DNA from: Planctomycetota bacterium
GTDB lineage: Bacteria > Planctomycetota > UBA8742 > UBA2392
Length of the DNA: 64,000 bases
NCBI GenBank assembly: GCA_019912315.1
Contig: JAIOJA010000019.1
Span: forward strand, 1 to 64,000
Reading direction: 5' to 3'
The stretch's first letter is position 1. Each line of letters begins with the position of its first letter. Both the position numbers and the translations under genes were made by a program. The notes under the pieces were generated by a model, which did not search any database, had not been told where the DNA came from, and was given only the letters and a program-made list of their open reading frames with translations. Below are positions 39,762-48,763 of this stretch, in pieces.

Positions 39762-40376
39762 GTGACTGAGCCCGAAACCCAGGTCTCGGAAGTCCCGCTC
39801 GAAACCGCGCAGGCGAAACCGCGCGGCAACAACATTCTGCTGCTTGTCCTGCTGTTCAGTATGGTCGGCTCTGCCGCCGGCGTCGCCATCTGGTGGATGG
39901 AACGCAACAGCGGGCAACCGGACCCGCACACCACCTACTGGCCCGACTCGCACGACGACGACTACTACCACGTTGACCAGGGCGATTACGATGGCGGGCA
40001 GGCCCACATGCGGAAACTCGCGGACGCGCTGCTGGCTTATCGGCAAGGGCCCGAGGGCGGCGGCGTGCGCTGGCCCAATGAGTTGAGCGAGCTGCGGTTG
40101 TTCGGCCTGCTGGAGCCGGACTTCGACATGACTGGCAGGCTCAGCGGTGAGCCGGTTGTCTACCAGCCCGAAATGCCGATCAACCACGACCCGTCCCGCT
40201 GGGTATTGTGCCACGACATCGAGATCGGCTGGCGCCGCGTCGCCAACACCGGTTTATCCAGCAAGGGCCCCCGCGCCGCCGTCGTGATTCTTGGCGACGG
40301 CACGGTGAAGCTGCTGCAAGGGGACGAGCTTGAGTACTACGGCGGGCTGAACCTGCAGGTGGAATCGGCCCGATGA
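39762..40376 (+). CDS. Single-TM hypothetical protein, start-stop overlap with thiS
   Basis: TM NILLLVLLFSMVGSAAGVAIWW; C-term VVILGDGTVKLL resembles pseudopilin-type tail; ATGA overlap with thiS. Confidence 0.65.
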   Translation: MTEPETQVSEVPLETAQAKPRGNNILLLVLLFSMVGSAAGVAIWWMERNSGQPDPHTTYWPDSHDDDYYHVDQGDYDGGQAHMRKLADALLAYRQGPEGGGVRWPNELSELRLFGLLEPDFDMTGRLSGEPVVYQPEMPINHDPSRWVLCHDIEIGWRRVANTGLSSKGPRAAVVILGDGTVKLLQGDELEYYGGLNLQVESAR

Positions 40377-40573
40377 AGATTACCGTGAATGGCAAAGAGC
40401 GCGAAATCGCGGACGGCGCCACCATCGCGCAGCTTGTGGACCAGCTTGCGCTGAAGACGGACCGCATCGCCACGGAGCGCAATTTGAGCGTCGTGCCGAA
40501 AGCGAAGTATGCGGAAACAAAACTCGCGGAAGGCGACAAACTGGAAATCGTTACGTTTGTAGGCGGCGGATAG
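40373..40573 (+). CDS. thiS: Sulfur carrier protein ThiS
   Basis: 66 aa MKITVNGKEREIADGATIAQLV..VTFVGGG, C-terminal GG. Confidence 0.9.
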   Translation: MKITVNGKEREIADGATIAQLVDQLALKTDRIATERNLSVVPKAKYAETKLAEGDKLEIVTFVGGG

Positions 40574-40637
40574 AACGGATTCAGGGTCCGGCGCCGCTGC
40601 ATCCTGAACCATGAATGCTGATTCCGACAGGACTGAC

Positions 40638-41471
40638 ATGACAGCGACGGCATCTGAACTGGATACACCCCTCAAGGTCGGCGACTATACGTTCAACTCG
40701 CGCCTGTTTGTGGGCACGGGAAAGTACGCGAGCTTTGAGCTCATGCGCGACTGCCTTGCCGCCAGCGGCACGGAATGCGTCACCGTCGCCGTGCGACGCG
40801 TGAAACTTGACGGCGCGCCCGGCGAGAATCTGCTCAGCTTCGTGGATGAGTCCCGCTACAAGATCCTGCCCAACACAGCCGGCTGCTTCAGCGCCGAAGA
40901 CGCGATCCGCACGGCGCACCTGTCGCGCGAGGCGTTGAACACGCCGCTGGTGAAGCTCGAGGTGCTGGCCGACCCGAAGACCCTGCTGCCGGATCCGGTG
41001 GGCACGCTCGAGGCCTGCGACAGACTCGTGAAAGAGGGCTTTACAGTGCTGGTCTACACCAGCGACGACCCGGTAATGGCGCGCAGGCTGGCGGACCTCG
41101 GCGTCGCGAGTGTGATGCCCGCGGGCTCGCCTATAGGCAGCGGCCAGGGCGTGCTGAACCCGAACAACATCCGCATTATCCTGGAGACCGTGCGTCCCGA
41201 GTTCAAGCTGCCCATTATCGTCGACGCGGGCGTCGGCACGGCCAGCGACGTCAGCATCGCCATGGAGCTGGGCGCCGACGGCGTGTTGCTGAATACAGGC
41301 ATCGCCCACGCACAGGACCCGCTGAGAATGGCCTACGCCATGAAAGCGGCAACCGAGGCGGGTAGACTGGCGCACCTGGCGGGTCGCATCCCGCGCAAGC
41401 TGTATGCGAACGCCTCAAGCCCCATGGAAGGGCGCATCGCGGGCGCCAAAGACGCCATCCCCGGGGAGTAG
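40638..41471 (+). CDS. thiG: Thiazole synthase
   Basis: [88 protein letters not shown]. Confidence 0.96.
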   Translation: MTATASELDTPLKVGDYTFNSRLFVGTGKYASFELMRDCLAASGTECVTVAVRRVKLDGAPGENLLSFVDESRYKILPNTAGCFSAEDAIRTAHLSREALNTPLVKLEVLADPKTLLPDPVGTLEACDRLVKEGFTVLVYTSDDPVMARRLADLGVASVMPAGSPIGSGQGVLNPNNIRIILETVRPEFKLPIIVDAGVGTASDVSIAMELGADGVLLNTGIAHAQDPLRMAYAMKAATEAGRLAHLAGRIPRKLYANASSPMEGRIAGAKDAIPGE

Positions 41472-41474
41472 ACG

Positions 41475-41918
41475 CTACTCGAAGAATTGATCGTACTCGT
41501 GAAGAAGGTGGGTCACCTGCTCACGCGCCATGCCTGACCTGGCGTCGTCCGTTTCCGCTGCCAAGTGGTCCACAGCCGGCATGTATCTGTTCAGCCATAT
41601 GTGCAGTTGGTTGTGAGGCTCACCGGTCATGGTGCACTTGCGAACCAACTCGCTGGTTTGCTTCTGCAGCACTTTCCCGAGTGCCATCGAGTCGCCGGTG
41701 TGCTCTCGAACGGTCTGCTGCATCCGGTTGACCGCCTCACGGGTGTTGGTATCAGCCTGCCATTTGCTTCCATCGTTCAGCTTCAGCGTTTCTCCGGGGG
41801 CTGCTTCGTGCCGGTGTTCCAGTGAGTTGGCGGCTGGCGACGCGTTGTCGCCGTTGCAGCCTGCAAACACAACGGTCATCATTGTAAGCGCGGCGAAAAT
41901 CGCGACCGTGGCTTTCAT
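41475..41918 (-). CDS. Lipoprotein, hypothetical
   Basis: MKATVAIFAALTMMTVVFAGCNGD lipobox. Confidence 0.65.
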   Translation of the reverse strand: MKATVAIFAALTMMTVVFAGCNGDNASPAANSLEHRHEAAPGETLKLNDGSKWQADTNTREAVNRMQQTVREHTGDSMALGKVLQKQTSELVRKCTMTGEPHNQLHIWLNRYMPAVDHLAAETDDARSGMAREQVTHLLHEYDQFFE

Positions 41919-42036
41919 GGGAAGCTCCTATATTCGGATGTTCACGTCTGAATATAGAACAGGGATGCTAGTGGTGAGTATTCCCGCGAGTCGAAGTCGC
42001 ACCGCTAATGCGGCTTAGCGGCAAGCCTGACCCGGA

Positions 42037-42813
42037 CTACAGCCGCGGCTGCCAGGCGCGTGTGAAGGCGCGGCGGCGCACGATCTGCAGCACCGCAACC
42101 GCCGTGATGCCGTCGCCGAACACCAGCATGAACATCACTACCAGTTGGTACTTCGCCGCAACGAGTGGCTCCACGCCGCCCAGCAGCGTGCCCACCATGA
42201 CGCCCGGCAGCTTGACGATCCCGACGATCAGCATGGCGTTGATCACCGGCGTGACGGCCGCCATGAACGCTCGGCTCGCCATCGCTCGCGTCGCTTGCGC
42301 CGGAGAGGCGCCCAGCGACAGCGCGGCCTCGATCTTCTCGCGCTGCTCAACAAGATCTTCGGCATAACGCGTCGTCGCCAGCACGGCGGCCGTCATTGCG
42401 TTGCCCAGAATGATCCCGCCCAGAGGAATGAAATACTGGGCCGTGTAGTCGTGTATACCGACAACCGCCTGCGTCACGTAGATCAGCGTCAGCGCCGTCA
42501 CCACCGACAGCACCAGCGTGATCAGCGGGCCCATGCCCCTTAGCAGCTTGTTCACGCGGCGGCCGGCCGTGAAGCCTGCGGTCGCGGTCATGGCGATCAG
42601 TATCAGCGAGATTGCCCACCACTGCTCGCGCGCGAAGACCCAGCCGAGAATCATGCCGATGGCAATCAGTTGTACCGTCGCGCGCGCGGTTGCGATCGCG
42701 CCGTCCTTCACCATATTGATGCCGAAGGCAAACGCGACGGCGACCACTACCACCATCAGCGCCATGGCGGCGCCGAGCCCAAGCCAGCCGGGGTCGATCA
42801 CCTGCGCGATCAT
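42037..42813 (-). CDS. fetB: FetB-type (UPF0014) ABC transporter permease
   Basis: ATARATVQLIAIGMILGWVF, GGIILGNAMTAAVLATTRY, VKLPGVMVGTLLGGVEPLVAAKYQLVVMFML. Confidence 0.88.
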   Translation of the reverse strand: MIAQVIDPGWLGLGAAMALMVVVVAVAFAFGINMVKDGAIATARATVQLIAIGMILGWVFAREQWWAISLILIAMTATAGFTAGRRVNKLLRGMGPLITLVLSVVTALTLIYVTQAVVGIHDYTAQYFIPLGGIILGNAMTAAVLATTRYAEDLVEQREKIEAALSLGASPAQATRAMASRAFMAAVTPVINAMLIVGIVKLPGVMVGTLLGGVEPLVAAKYQLVVMFMLVFGDGITAVAVLQIVRRRAFTRAWQPRL

Positions 42814-43571
42814 GACGGGCTCCCGAGAAACGCGCTGACGTCGGCATCGACTTTGCCGGCGGCCACATCCGCGGCGGGGTAGCGTCCGGCCACTTTGCCA
42901 CCCAGCAGGATCAACGCGTCACCGCCTAGCACTTCAAGGTCCTCCGGGCGGTGCGTGATGCACATCAGGGTGATGCCTTCGTTTTCGACCCAGCGCTTGA
43001 TCTCGCCCAGCATCTCCCGGGCCGTGCGTACATCGAGCGCGCCGGTCGGCTCGTCCAACAGGAGCAGCTTCGGGCGCAGCAGCATAGCCCGCGCGATGTT
43101 CAGCCGATGGCGCTGGCCTTCGGAAAGCTCTTTGGATGGACGCTCAAGCTCGACCTTCAACTGCACGGCCTGCATCACGTCGGCAACGGCCAGCTTCAGT
43201 GTCGGCTGGCCGTTCCATTTCTGGGGCAGATACAGCTCCTCGCGCACCGTGCCGCCGAACAGGTATGAACGCTGGGCAACGTAGACGGCCGTGCGGCGCA
43301 ACCCGCGGATGTCCCACTCGCGCACGCCTTTGCCCAGCACGTTGACATTGCCGGCGTCGGCATCAATCAGGCGGTTGATCGTTCGGAACAGGGTGGACTT
43401 GCCGCCACCGGATTCGCCAAGCACGCTCAGCGTCGCACCCGCCGCAACTTCCAGTGACACGCCGTCAAGGATGACACTGTCCGCGCCCTCGCCGCCGGTG
43501 TTCAAACGTGCCGCCCTTAAACCCCGCGAGGTCACGCGCACATCAGTCAGTTGAACGGCCGCTTCCACCAT
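42810..43571 (-). CDS. fetA: FetA-type ABC transporter ATP-binding protein
   Basis: Walker A GESGGGKSTLFRTI, LSEGQRHRLNIARAMLLRPKLLLLDEPTGALD; overlaps fetB. Confidence 0.88.
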   Translation of the reverse strand: MVEAAVQLTDVRVTSRGLRAARLNTGGEGADSVILDGVSLEVAAGATLSVLGESGGGKSTLFRTINRLIDADAGNVNVLGKGVREWDIRGLRRTAVYVAQRSYLFGGTVREELYLPQKWNGQPTLKLAVADVMQAVQLKVELERPSKELSEGQRHRLNIARAMLLRPKLLLLDEPTGALDVRTAREMLGEIKRWVENEGITLMCITHRPEDLEVLGGDALILLGGKVAGRYPAADVAAGKVDADVSAFLGSPS

Positions 43572-43708
43572 GTCGCAATTGTGGCTTCGCTATCAGCAAA
43601 GGACAGTGGCATTCGCTTCCGGTGAATGCGCGGCGCCTGCTTGCAGCAAGCGGCTGGAAGGCGATGCCACCGCGTTGCACCTGCCCCCCGCGCCGATATG
43701 CTGCGCCC

Positions 43709-44518
43709 ATGGCCGACACGCCTGCTAAGCCTGTTTCGAAGCCTTTAAACATCCTGCGCTGGTCGTGGGGTGTGTTTTTGATTTTGCTGTTTGCGTTTTC
43801 GATCCTGATGGCTGCCTGGGGTGACCTGCGCGAAGCCTTGATGCTGAAGGTTCTGGACGACCGTTACAACAAGAGCTTCATCATCCAGGCGCCGCACGAG
43901 GCAAAAGTCTGGCTGGGCGACGAATACCTGGGCATCAGCGAGCCGCACCCGCTGGCCGTCAACGAGCCGGAAGACTCGCCCACGGAAGTGGAAGGCATGT
44001 CGGTGCTGTTGCCGCGCGTGTACTTCTACGAAGTGCCCCTGCTTGAGACCGCCACCGAGTTTGAAGTCGGCGAGTCCACCACCGACTTGCTAAAGAAGCT
44101 GCTGCCACACAGCGAGCCCCTATGGACCGAAGCGGCCAACATGCCCGAGATTGGCTGGGTGCCGGCCCTGCTGAAGACCGAAGACGGGCGTTTTGATTTC
44201 GTAAACATCGGGCGCGCCGACTGGCCGACGCGCGAGGGCGGAACCCAGCGGTACGCGTTTTTGATTCGCGTGGTGCTGAACGAGTCGCCGGCGTTCGTGC
44301 TGGAGCGCACGGAGATCTGGTCGGATCAGTTGTACGCCGACGAAGGTGGGTTCTGGTCAAGGCGCGATCAATGGGACGGTTTTCCACCACACCTGGCCGG
44401 GCAGAGCAAAACCGTCTGGCGCTGGTTCATCGCGACCAGGGACGTCGCCTGGCTCAGCCAGCGCAGCGGCGTGGACATGACCGACGCCGAGTGGTTCCGT
44501 TTGCCTGAGACCGATTAA
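43709..44518 (+). CDS. Single-TM hypothetical protein
   Basis: TM WGVFLILLFAFSILMAAWG; 269 aa. Confidence 0.65.
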   Translation: MADTPAKPVSKPLNILRWSWGVFLILLFAFSILMAAWGDLREALMLKVLDDRYNKSFIIQAPHEAKVWLGDEYLGISEPHPLAVNEPEDSPTEVEGMSVLLPRVYFYEVPLLETATEFEVGESTTDLLKKLLPHSEPLWTEAANMPEIGWVPALLKTEDGRFDFVNIGRADWPTREGGTQRYAFLIRVVLNESPAFVLERTEIWSDQLYADEGGFWSRRDQWDGFPPHLAGQSKTVWRWFIATRDVAWLSQRSGVDMTDAEWFRLPETD

Positions 44519-45057
44519 CGCCCCAGGTCTTTACGCGTAAACAGTGCTTCGTAGTCGTAGCCGGCCGCCTTCAACTTTTCTGTCGCGCCGGCCTGCCGAT
44601 CTACCAGGCAAAGAATCTTGACGATCGTGGGGCTGTACTGGGTCCTCATGCCCTCGATGGCTTTCAGGGCGCTGCCGCCGGAGGTCACGACGTCTTCGAT
44701 CAGTACGACGCGCTCGCCGTCCTTGAGCGGCGGGCCTTCGACCCACTTCTGCATACCGTGAGCCTTCGCTTCCTTGCGAATGAGGAAGCCCTTCAGGTGC
44801 GCGCCGTCCGCCGCTGCCGCCATCAGGATGCCGCCGACAATCGGGTCCGCGCCCATGGTGGGCCCGCCGACGGCCGTAACGTCCATGGTCTTGATGCGCT
44901 CCCACATCAGCTGCGAGGTAAGGTACAGCCCGCGCGAATCGAGCGAAGTCTGCCGCCCGTCGATATAAAAATCCGACGTCGCGCCACTGGCCAGGGTAAC
45001 AGTGCCCTCAGCAACGGTGCCCTTCACCAGTTTCATCAGTTCGTCGCGATTGCTCAT
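44515..45057 (-). CDS. pyrE: Orotate phosphoribosyltransferase
   Basis: ASGATSDFYIDGRQTSLDSRG, VVLIEDVVTSGGSALKAIEGMR (PRPP motif). Confidence 0.93.
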   Translation of the reverse strand: MSNRDELMKLVKGTVAEGTVTLASGATSDFYIDGRQTSLDSRGLYLTSQLMWERIKTMDVTAVGGPTMGADPIVGGILMAAAADGAHLKGFLIRKEAKAHGMQKWVEGPPLKDGERVVLIEDVVTSGGSALKAIEGMRTQYSPTIVKILCLVDRQAGATEKLKAAGYDYEALFTRKDLGR

Positions 45058-45664
45058 TGGTATCTCCCGGTTTCGTCAGCACGCTTGCAGCGGCACCACT
45101 TAAACCACCAATTGTCATGCAAACAAGCGCGCCCTGCAGGACGCCGCCAATGAACTGGGCGTCCGTTCCGCTCCATCGCGAGGCGGCCGCGCCAATCCCA
45201 CTCTCCAGCGTCAACCCCAATGCCCACACTCCAGAAACCGCGGCGGGCCAGGCCCAGGTGCGCGGCAGAGCTTTGCGAAGCGGGATCATCTGCGCCGCGG
45301 CGAGCCCCAAGCCGATCATCAAAGCTGAGAGCAGCGTCACGGACAGGTGAGCCCGCCCACTCGCGTCAGTGCTGTAACCGATGGATTCGAGCGTCCATCG
45401 GATCGCCATGTAAGAGACCAGCCCTGCGGCGGAAGTCCACGCGGTAAACAACGACACGGAAACATCGCGCCCTGCTTCCTTCAGCGCAAAACCCTGGATC
45501 AACCCCATCAAGCCAAACGCGAAGGCTCCGCGGGCGCCTGTCCAGACGACTTCAACCCCGGGAAACTGCAGGACATCAGGAGCACTCGTGAACAGCATTC
45601 CCGCGACATATGCAAGGCTGAATGCCGCCGTCCAGCGTCCCACCAGTTTTCTCTCCGGGTTCAT
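45008..45664 (-). CDS. Multi-TM hypothetical protein overlapping pyrE
   Basis: 218 aa, several hydrophobic segments; 50-nt overlap with pyrE. Confidence 0.55.
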   Translation of the reverse strand: MNPERKLVGRWTAAFSLAYVAGMLFTSAPDVLQFPGVEVVWTGARGAFAFGLMGLIQGFALKEAGRDVSVSLFTAWTSAAGLVSYMAIRWTLESIGYSTDASGRAHLSVTLLSALMIGLGLAAAQMIPLRKALPRTWAWPAAVSGVWALGLTLESGIGAAASRWSGTDAQFIGGVLQGALVCMTIGGLSGAAASVLTKPGDTNEQSRRTDETGEGHRC

Positions 45665-45728
45665 GAACGTTCCAGAAGTCGTCGTGCCAACTCCCCACCG
45701 ACCCCGCAGAGACAGTGGTTCCAGCCAG

Positions 45729-46694
45729 CTACTCGAAGTCTTCTTCTTCGGCGCGGGTATGGATTTCGGCGACGTCTTTGTCGAGTTGCGCTTTCAACTC
45801 TTCCAGCCCACTGAACTTCTGTTCGCCGCGCAGGTGAAACAGAAACTCGACGTCGATCTCCTTGCCATATAGGTCGCCGTCGAAGTCGAGCACGTGGACT
45901 TCGAGTAACGGCTCGTGTCTTGACGGGTCAACTGTTGGACGGGTGCCGATGTTGGCGGCGCCTACATACCACTTGCCTTCGAGCTTGGCGCGCACGCCGT
46001 AGACTCCCAATGGCGGGAAGGCCAGCCCCTTCAGCGGAATGTTCGCCGTCGGGAAGCCGATACTACGCCCGCGCTGGTCGCCCTTCACCACAGTCCCGAC
46101 GATGCTGTATGGTCGCCCAAGCATCTTGCGCGCCCACAGGAAGTCGCCGTTGGCGACATGCTTGCGGATCGCGCTGCTGGACATGGCGTCGCCGCTGACC
46201 TCGATGCGCTCGCCCTCGCGCACCTCAATGCCGATCTCACGCCCGATGTCGCGCAGCACTTCGAACGTTCCTTCGCCATCTTTGCCGATGCGGTTGTTGA
46301 ATCCCGCCAGCATGGCGCGCGCGCCGACGGCGTCGCGTATGCAGCCCCGCATGAACTCGCCGGCCGTCAACTTTTGCAGTCGCTCGTCAAAGTCGAGCAT
46401 GATCACAGCGTCCACGCCGGCCTTGGCCAGCAGGCGTAACTTGTGCTCGGGCGTATTCAACGAAGGAATCTCTATGTTCAGCATGATCTCGCGTGGGTGC
46501 TTGCGGAACGTCACGACGACCGCGGGCGCCTGCTCGCGCCGGGCCCACTCAACGAGTTCCGCCAGCAGGTACTGGTGCCCCAGGTGCACGCCGTCGAAGC
46601 TGCCGACACTGACGATCGGGCGCGCCTCCGCCAAGCGCCCGCCGTCGGCGCGGAACTCCTCGAAGCTGTTGAAGATGTGCGTGCGGTGGGGCAA
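45729..46694 (-). CDS. ribF: Bifunctional riboflavin kinase/FAD synthetase
   Basis: VSVGSFDGVHLGHQYLL, VVVTFRKHPREI, SSSAIRKHVANGDF, GRSIGFPTANI; likely TTG start at the stop of the upstream gene. Confidence 0.93.
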   Translation of the reverse strand: MPHRTHIFNSFEEFRADGGRLAEARPIVSVGSFDGVHLGHQYLLAELVEWARREQAPAVVVTFRKHPREIMLNIEIPSLNTPEHKLRLLAKAGVDAVIMLDFDERLQKLTAGEFMRGCIRDAVGARAMLAGFNNRIGKDGEGTFEVLRDIGREIGIEVREGERIEVSGDAMSSSAIRKHVANGDFLWARKMLGRPYSIVGTVVKGDQRGRSIGFPTANIPLKGLAFPPLGVYGVRAKLEGKWYVGAANIGTRPTVDPSRHEPLLEVHVLDFDGDLYGKEIDVEFLFHLRGEQKFSGLEELKAQLDKDVAEIHTRAEEEDFE

Positions 46695-46695
46695 A

Positions 46696-47376
46696 TCAGC
46701 GCCGTTTGATGGTCTTGTTGCTCGTGCCATACTCGGCGTCGCCCTTCGGCAACGCGCCCGATATGGCCTGCATGAAGACGGCCTGACATTCGTTGAAGCT
46801 CTTGCTGCGCTCCCATGTCGTGGGGTCGTCGTCACGATCGACGTAGGCCTCGCCTTCGATGCGGGCAAAGTAGCTGGTGTTGACCTTGCCGCCCTTGATT
46901 TGCTGCACGGCGATAACACGCTGGGTGCGGGGCTCGCGGTCGGCGCGGGCAATTGGATCGTCGCCAAGGATGTTGATGCTGTGCCCGGTGTCGAAGAAGC
47001 CAAGTTCTTTGAAAATGCGCAGCAGGTCGTACATGTCAGCGTTGTAAAGGATGTGCTCTTCATCCGGCAGCATGTAGTCCTTTTCATCGCGATACATGGA
47101 GTGCCCCTTGTTCACCAGAATGTGCTTCTGTTCTTCCTGCCGGGCGAACGAGTCCTTGTCGCGGGCGCTGGGGATCGTCATTGACTTGACGTAATAGTAC
47201 ACGCGCACGTCACCGATCGCGTCGTAGGCCTGGTTTTCAAGCTTGTCGGCTTCGGTGTTGGGATCAACGCCGTCAGCCTCGGTGACGCCGCCTCCGCCAT
47301 TCGTGGCGGGAGTGGAGGTCGCGCACGCGGCGCTGATCAGCAGAAGTGACAACGACAGTACGGCGAAGATTCGCAT
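46696..47376 (-). CDS. Lipoprotein, hypothetical
   Basis: MRIFAVLSLSLLLISAACATS lipobox. Confidence 0.65.
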   Translation of the reverse strand: MRIFAVLSLSLLLISAACATSTPATNGGGGVTEADGVDPNTEADKLENQAYDAIGDVRVYYYVKSMTIPSARDKDSFARQEEQKHILVNKGHSMYRDEKDYMLPDEEHILYNADMYDLLRIFKELGFFDTGHSINILGDDPIARADREPRTQRVIAVQQIKGGKVNTSYFARIEGEAYVDRDDDPTTWERSKSFNECQAVFMQAISGALPKGDAEYGTSNKTIKRR

Positions 47377-47418
47377 GATCGGTCAGCCCAAGGGGTGGTC
47401 GGGGCTCAGAGGTGGCTA

Positions 47419-48324
47419 CTAAAAAATCCCAACACTCGACAGGTAGTCGCTGCCGAACCGCAGCTTCGTGCCCTTGTCGTCGTCCACCACCATAACGCGC
47501 ACGGTGGCCCGCGCCAACTCCGGGGCAAGCTGCTGGAAGTCTATTTCTCCAAGCCCGGGCGCCTGTTCGCCGTGTCCGCCGAGCATATCCTCAAGGTATA
47601 CGCCCTTGAGGCGCGGGGCGAAGCGCTCGATCCACTCCCCCTCGGGCATCCCGCCCAGCTTGCGCAGGATCGCCACGTTGCTGGTGCAGTGCCAGTAGCC
47701 GATGTTCCGTCCGCCCAGATCATCAAACACGTGCTGCATGTTGTCCGCCTGCAGTAGCCCGAAAGGGTTGTCCGGGGGCAGCAGGCAGACTTCCATGGGG
47801 GCGACGCCCTTGGCAACGGCGTGCAGGTTTCGGCAGAACTGGTCAAGCTGCCGGTCCACGGTGTCGCGATCAATCTTGACGACGTCAGCAAGGTGCGCCT
47901 TGCGCGTGTCTTCGCATTCGTCGCAATCGAGCAGTTCATCAAGCTGCAACAGGCGCTCGTTCAATGCGGGGGCCTGTACGTAGCCGCCCTCAAGTACCGC
48001 GAACTCGGGCCTTGCGGGGGCAAGCTGCTCGGCGGTCTGTATAACCATTTCGCCGGAGCGCCTTGCAATCGCCTCGTCGAGTGCGCCAAGCTTCGCGTAG
48101 CCGGGCTTGCGCGTGACAATGGCGGCGTGGCGATGCTCACGAAGGCGCACCGCGCATACGCTGACGTGATGTTCACGGAGCGCGGTAACGATACGCCCGA
48201 GTGCGGTCTGGGGGCTGCAGATGCAAAGGTCGAATTTCTCGAACCCGAGCTCCTGGCCCACGCGCACGCGTTTCAGCAGCCCGTCCAGCCCGCCGTCGTC
48301 AAGCCTTACCGTGATGGCTTTCAT
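47419..48324 (-). CDS. Sugar phosphate isomerase/epimerase-like TIM-barrel protein
   Basis: ~302 aa, AP-endonuclease-2-like pattern (VCLLPPDNPFGLLQ..NIGYWHCTSNVAIL..LKGVYLEDMLGG). Confidence 0.55.
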   Translation of the reverse strand: MKAITVRLDDGGLDGLLKRVRVGQELGFEKFDLCICSPQTALGRIVTALREHHVSVCAVRLREHRHAAIVTRKPGYAKLGALDEAIARRSGEMVIQTAEQLAPARPEFAVLEGGYVQAPALNERLLQLDELLDCDECEDTRKAHLADVVKIDRDTVDRQLDQFCRNLHAVAKGVAPMEVCLLPPDNPFGLLQADNMQHVFDDLGGRNIGYWHCTSNVAILRKLGGMPEGEWIERFAPRLKGVYLEDMLGGHGEQAPGLGEIDFQQLAPELARATVRVMVVDDDKGTKLRFGSDYLSSVGIF

Positions 48325-48449
48325 GGGTACAAGGCTAGCAGTTCGGGGTAGGCGGTCAAATGAGTTCCCACGCGCAATGCCTTTGAGATGGGCATTCGGA
48401 GCGATCTGATAGTTGCGAACGAGTAGCTGCTTGCTACCCTTCGCGCGAT

Positions 48450-48524
48450 TGGCCCATGGTGTAATTGGTAACACAGCGGTTTTTGGTACCGTTATTCGGG
48501 GTTCGAGTCCCTGTGGGCCAACCA
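48450..48524 (+). tRNA. tRNA-Gln(TTG), CCA encoded
   Basis: tggcccatggtgtaattggtaacacagcggtttttggtaccgttattcggggttcgagtccctgtgggccaacca. Confidence 0.94.
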
Positions 48525-48531
48525 AAAAAGC

Positions 48532-48560
48532 AGCCCGCCGATCACTCCAGTCGGCGGGCT
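48532..48560 (+). terminator. Hairpin after tRNA-Gln
   Basis: agcccgccga-tcactccag-tcggcgggct. Confidence 0.6.
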
Positions 48561-48763
48561 ACCTTCATTAAGGAACCCCTCGAACCCCGAATGGCACGCT
48601 TCGCGCGCTCTTCATTTGCTGATTCCGGCCTTTCGCATCCTCGCACCCCCGACCATGCCTGAGCCGTTCCGCACAGTCATCTTGCCCGAGCGCTTTGAAG
48701 CTAAGCGCAGCCTTCCTCTATAATCCACGTAGCGCCCCAAGCGCCCGTTTCCTGGTACAACCC

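Noticed and set aside
40300-40380. Searched for a TPP riboswitch before thiS
   Set aside because: Region is coding and overlaps thiS; no recognisable aptamer core seen by eye
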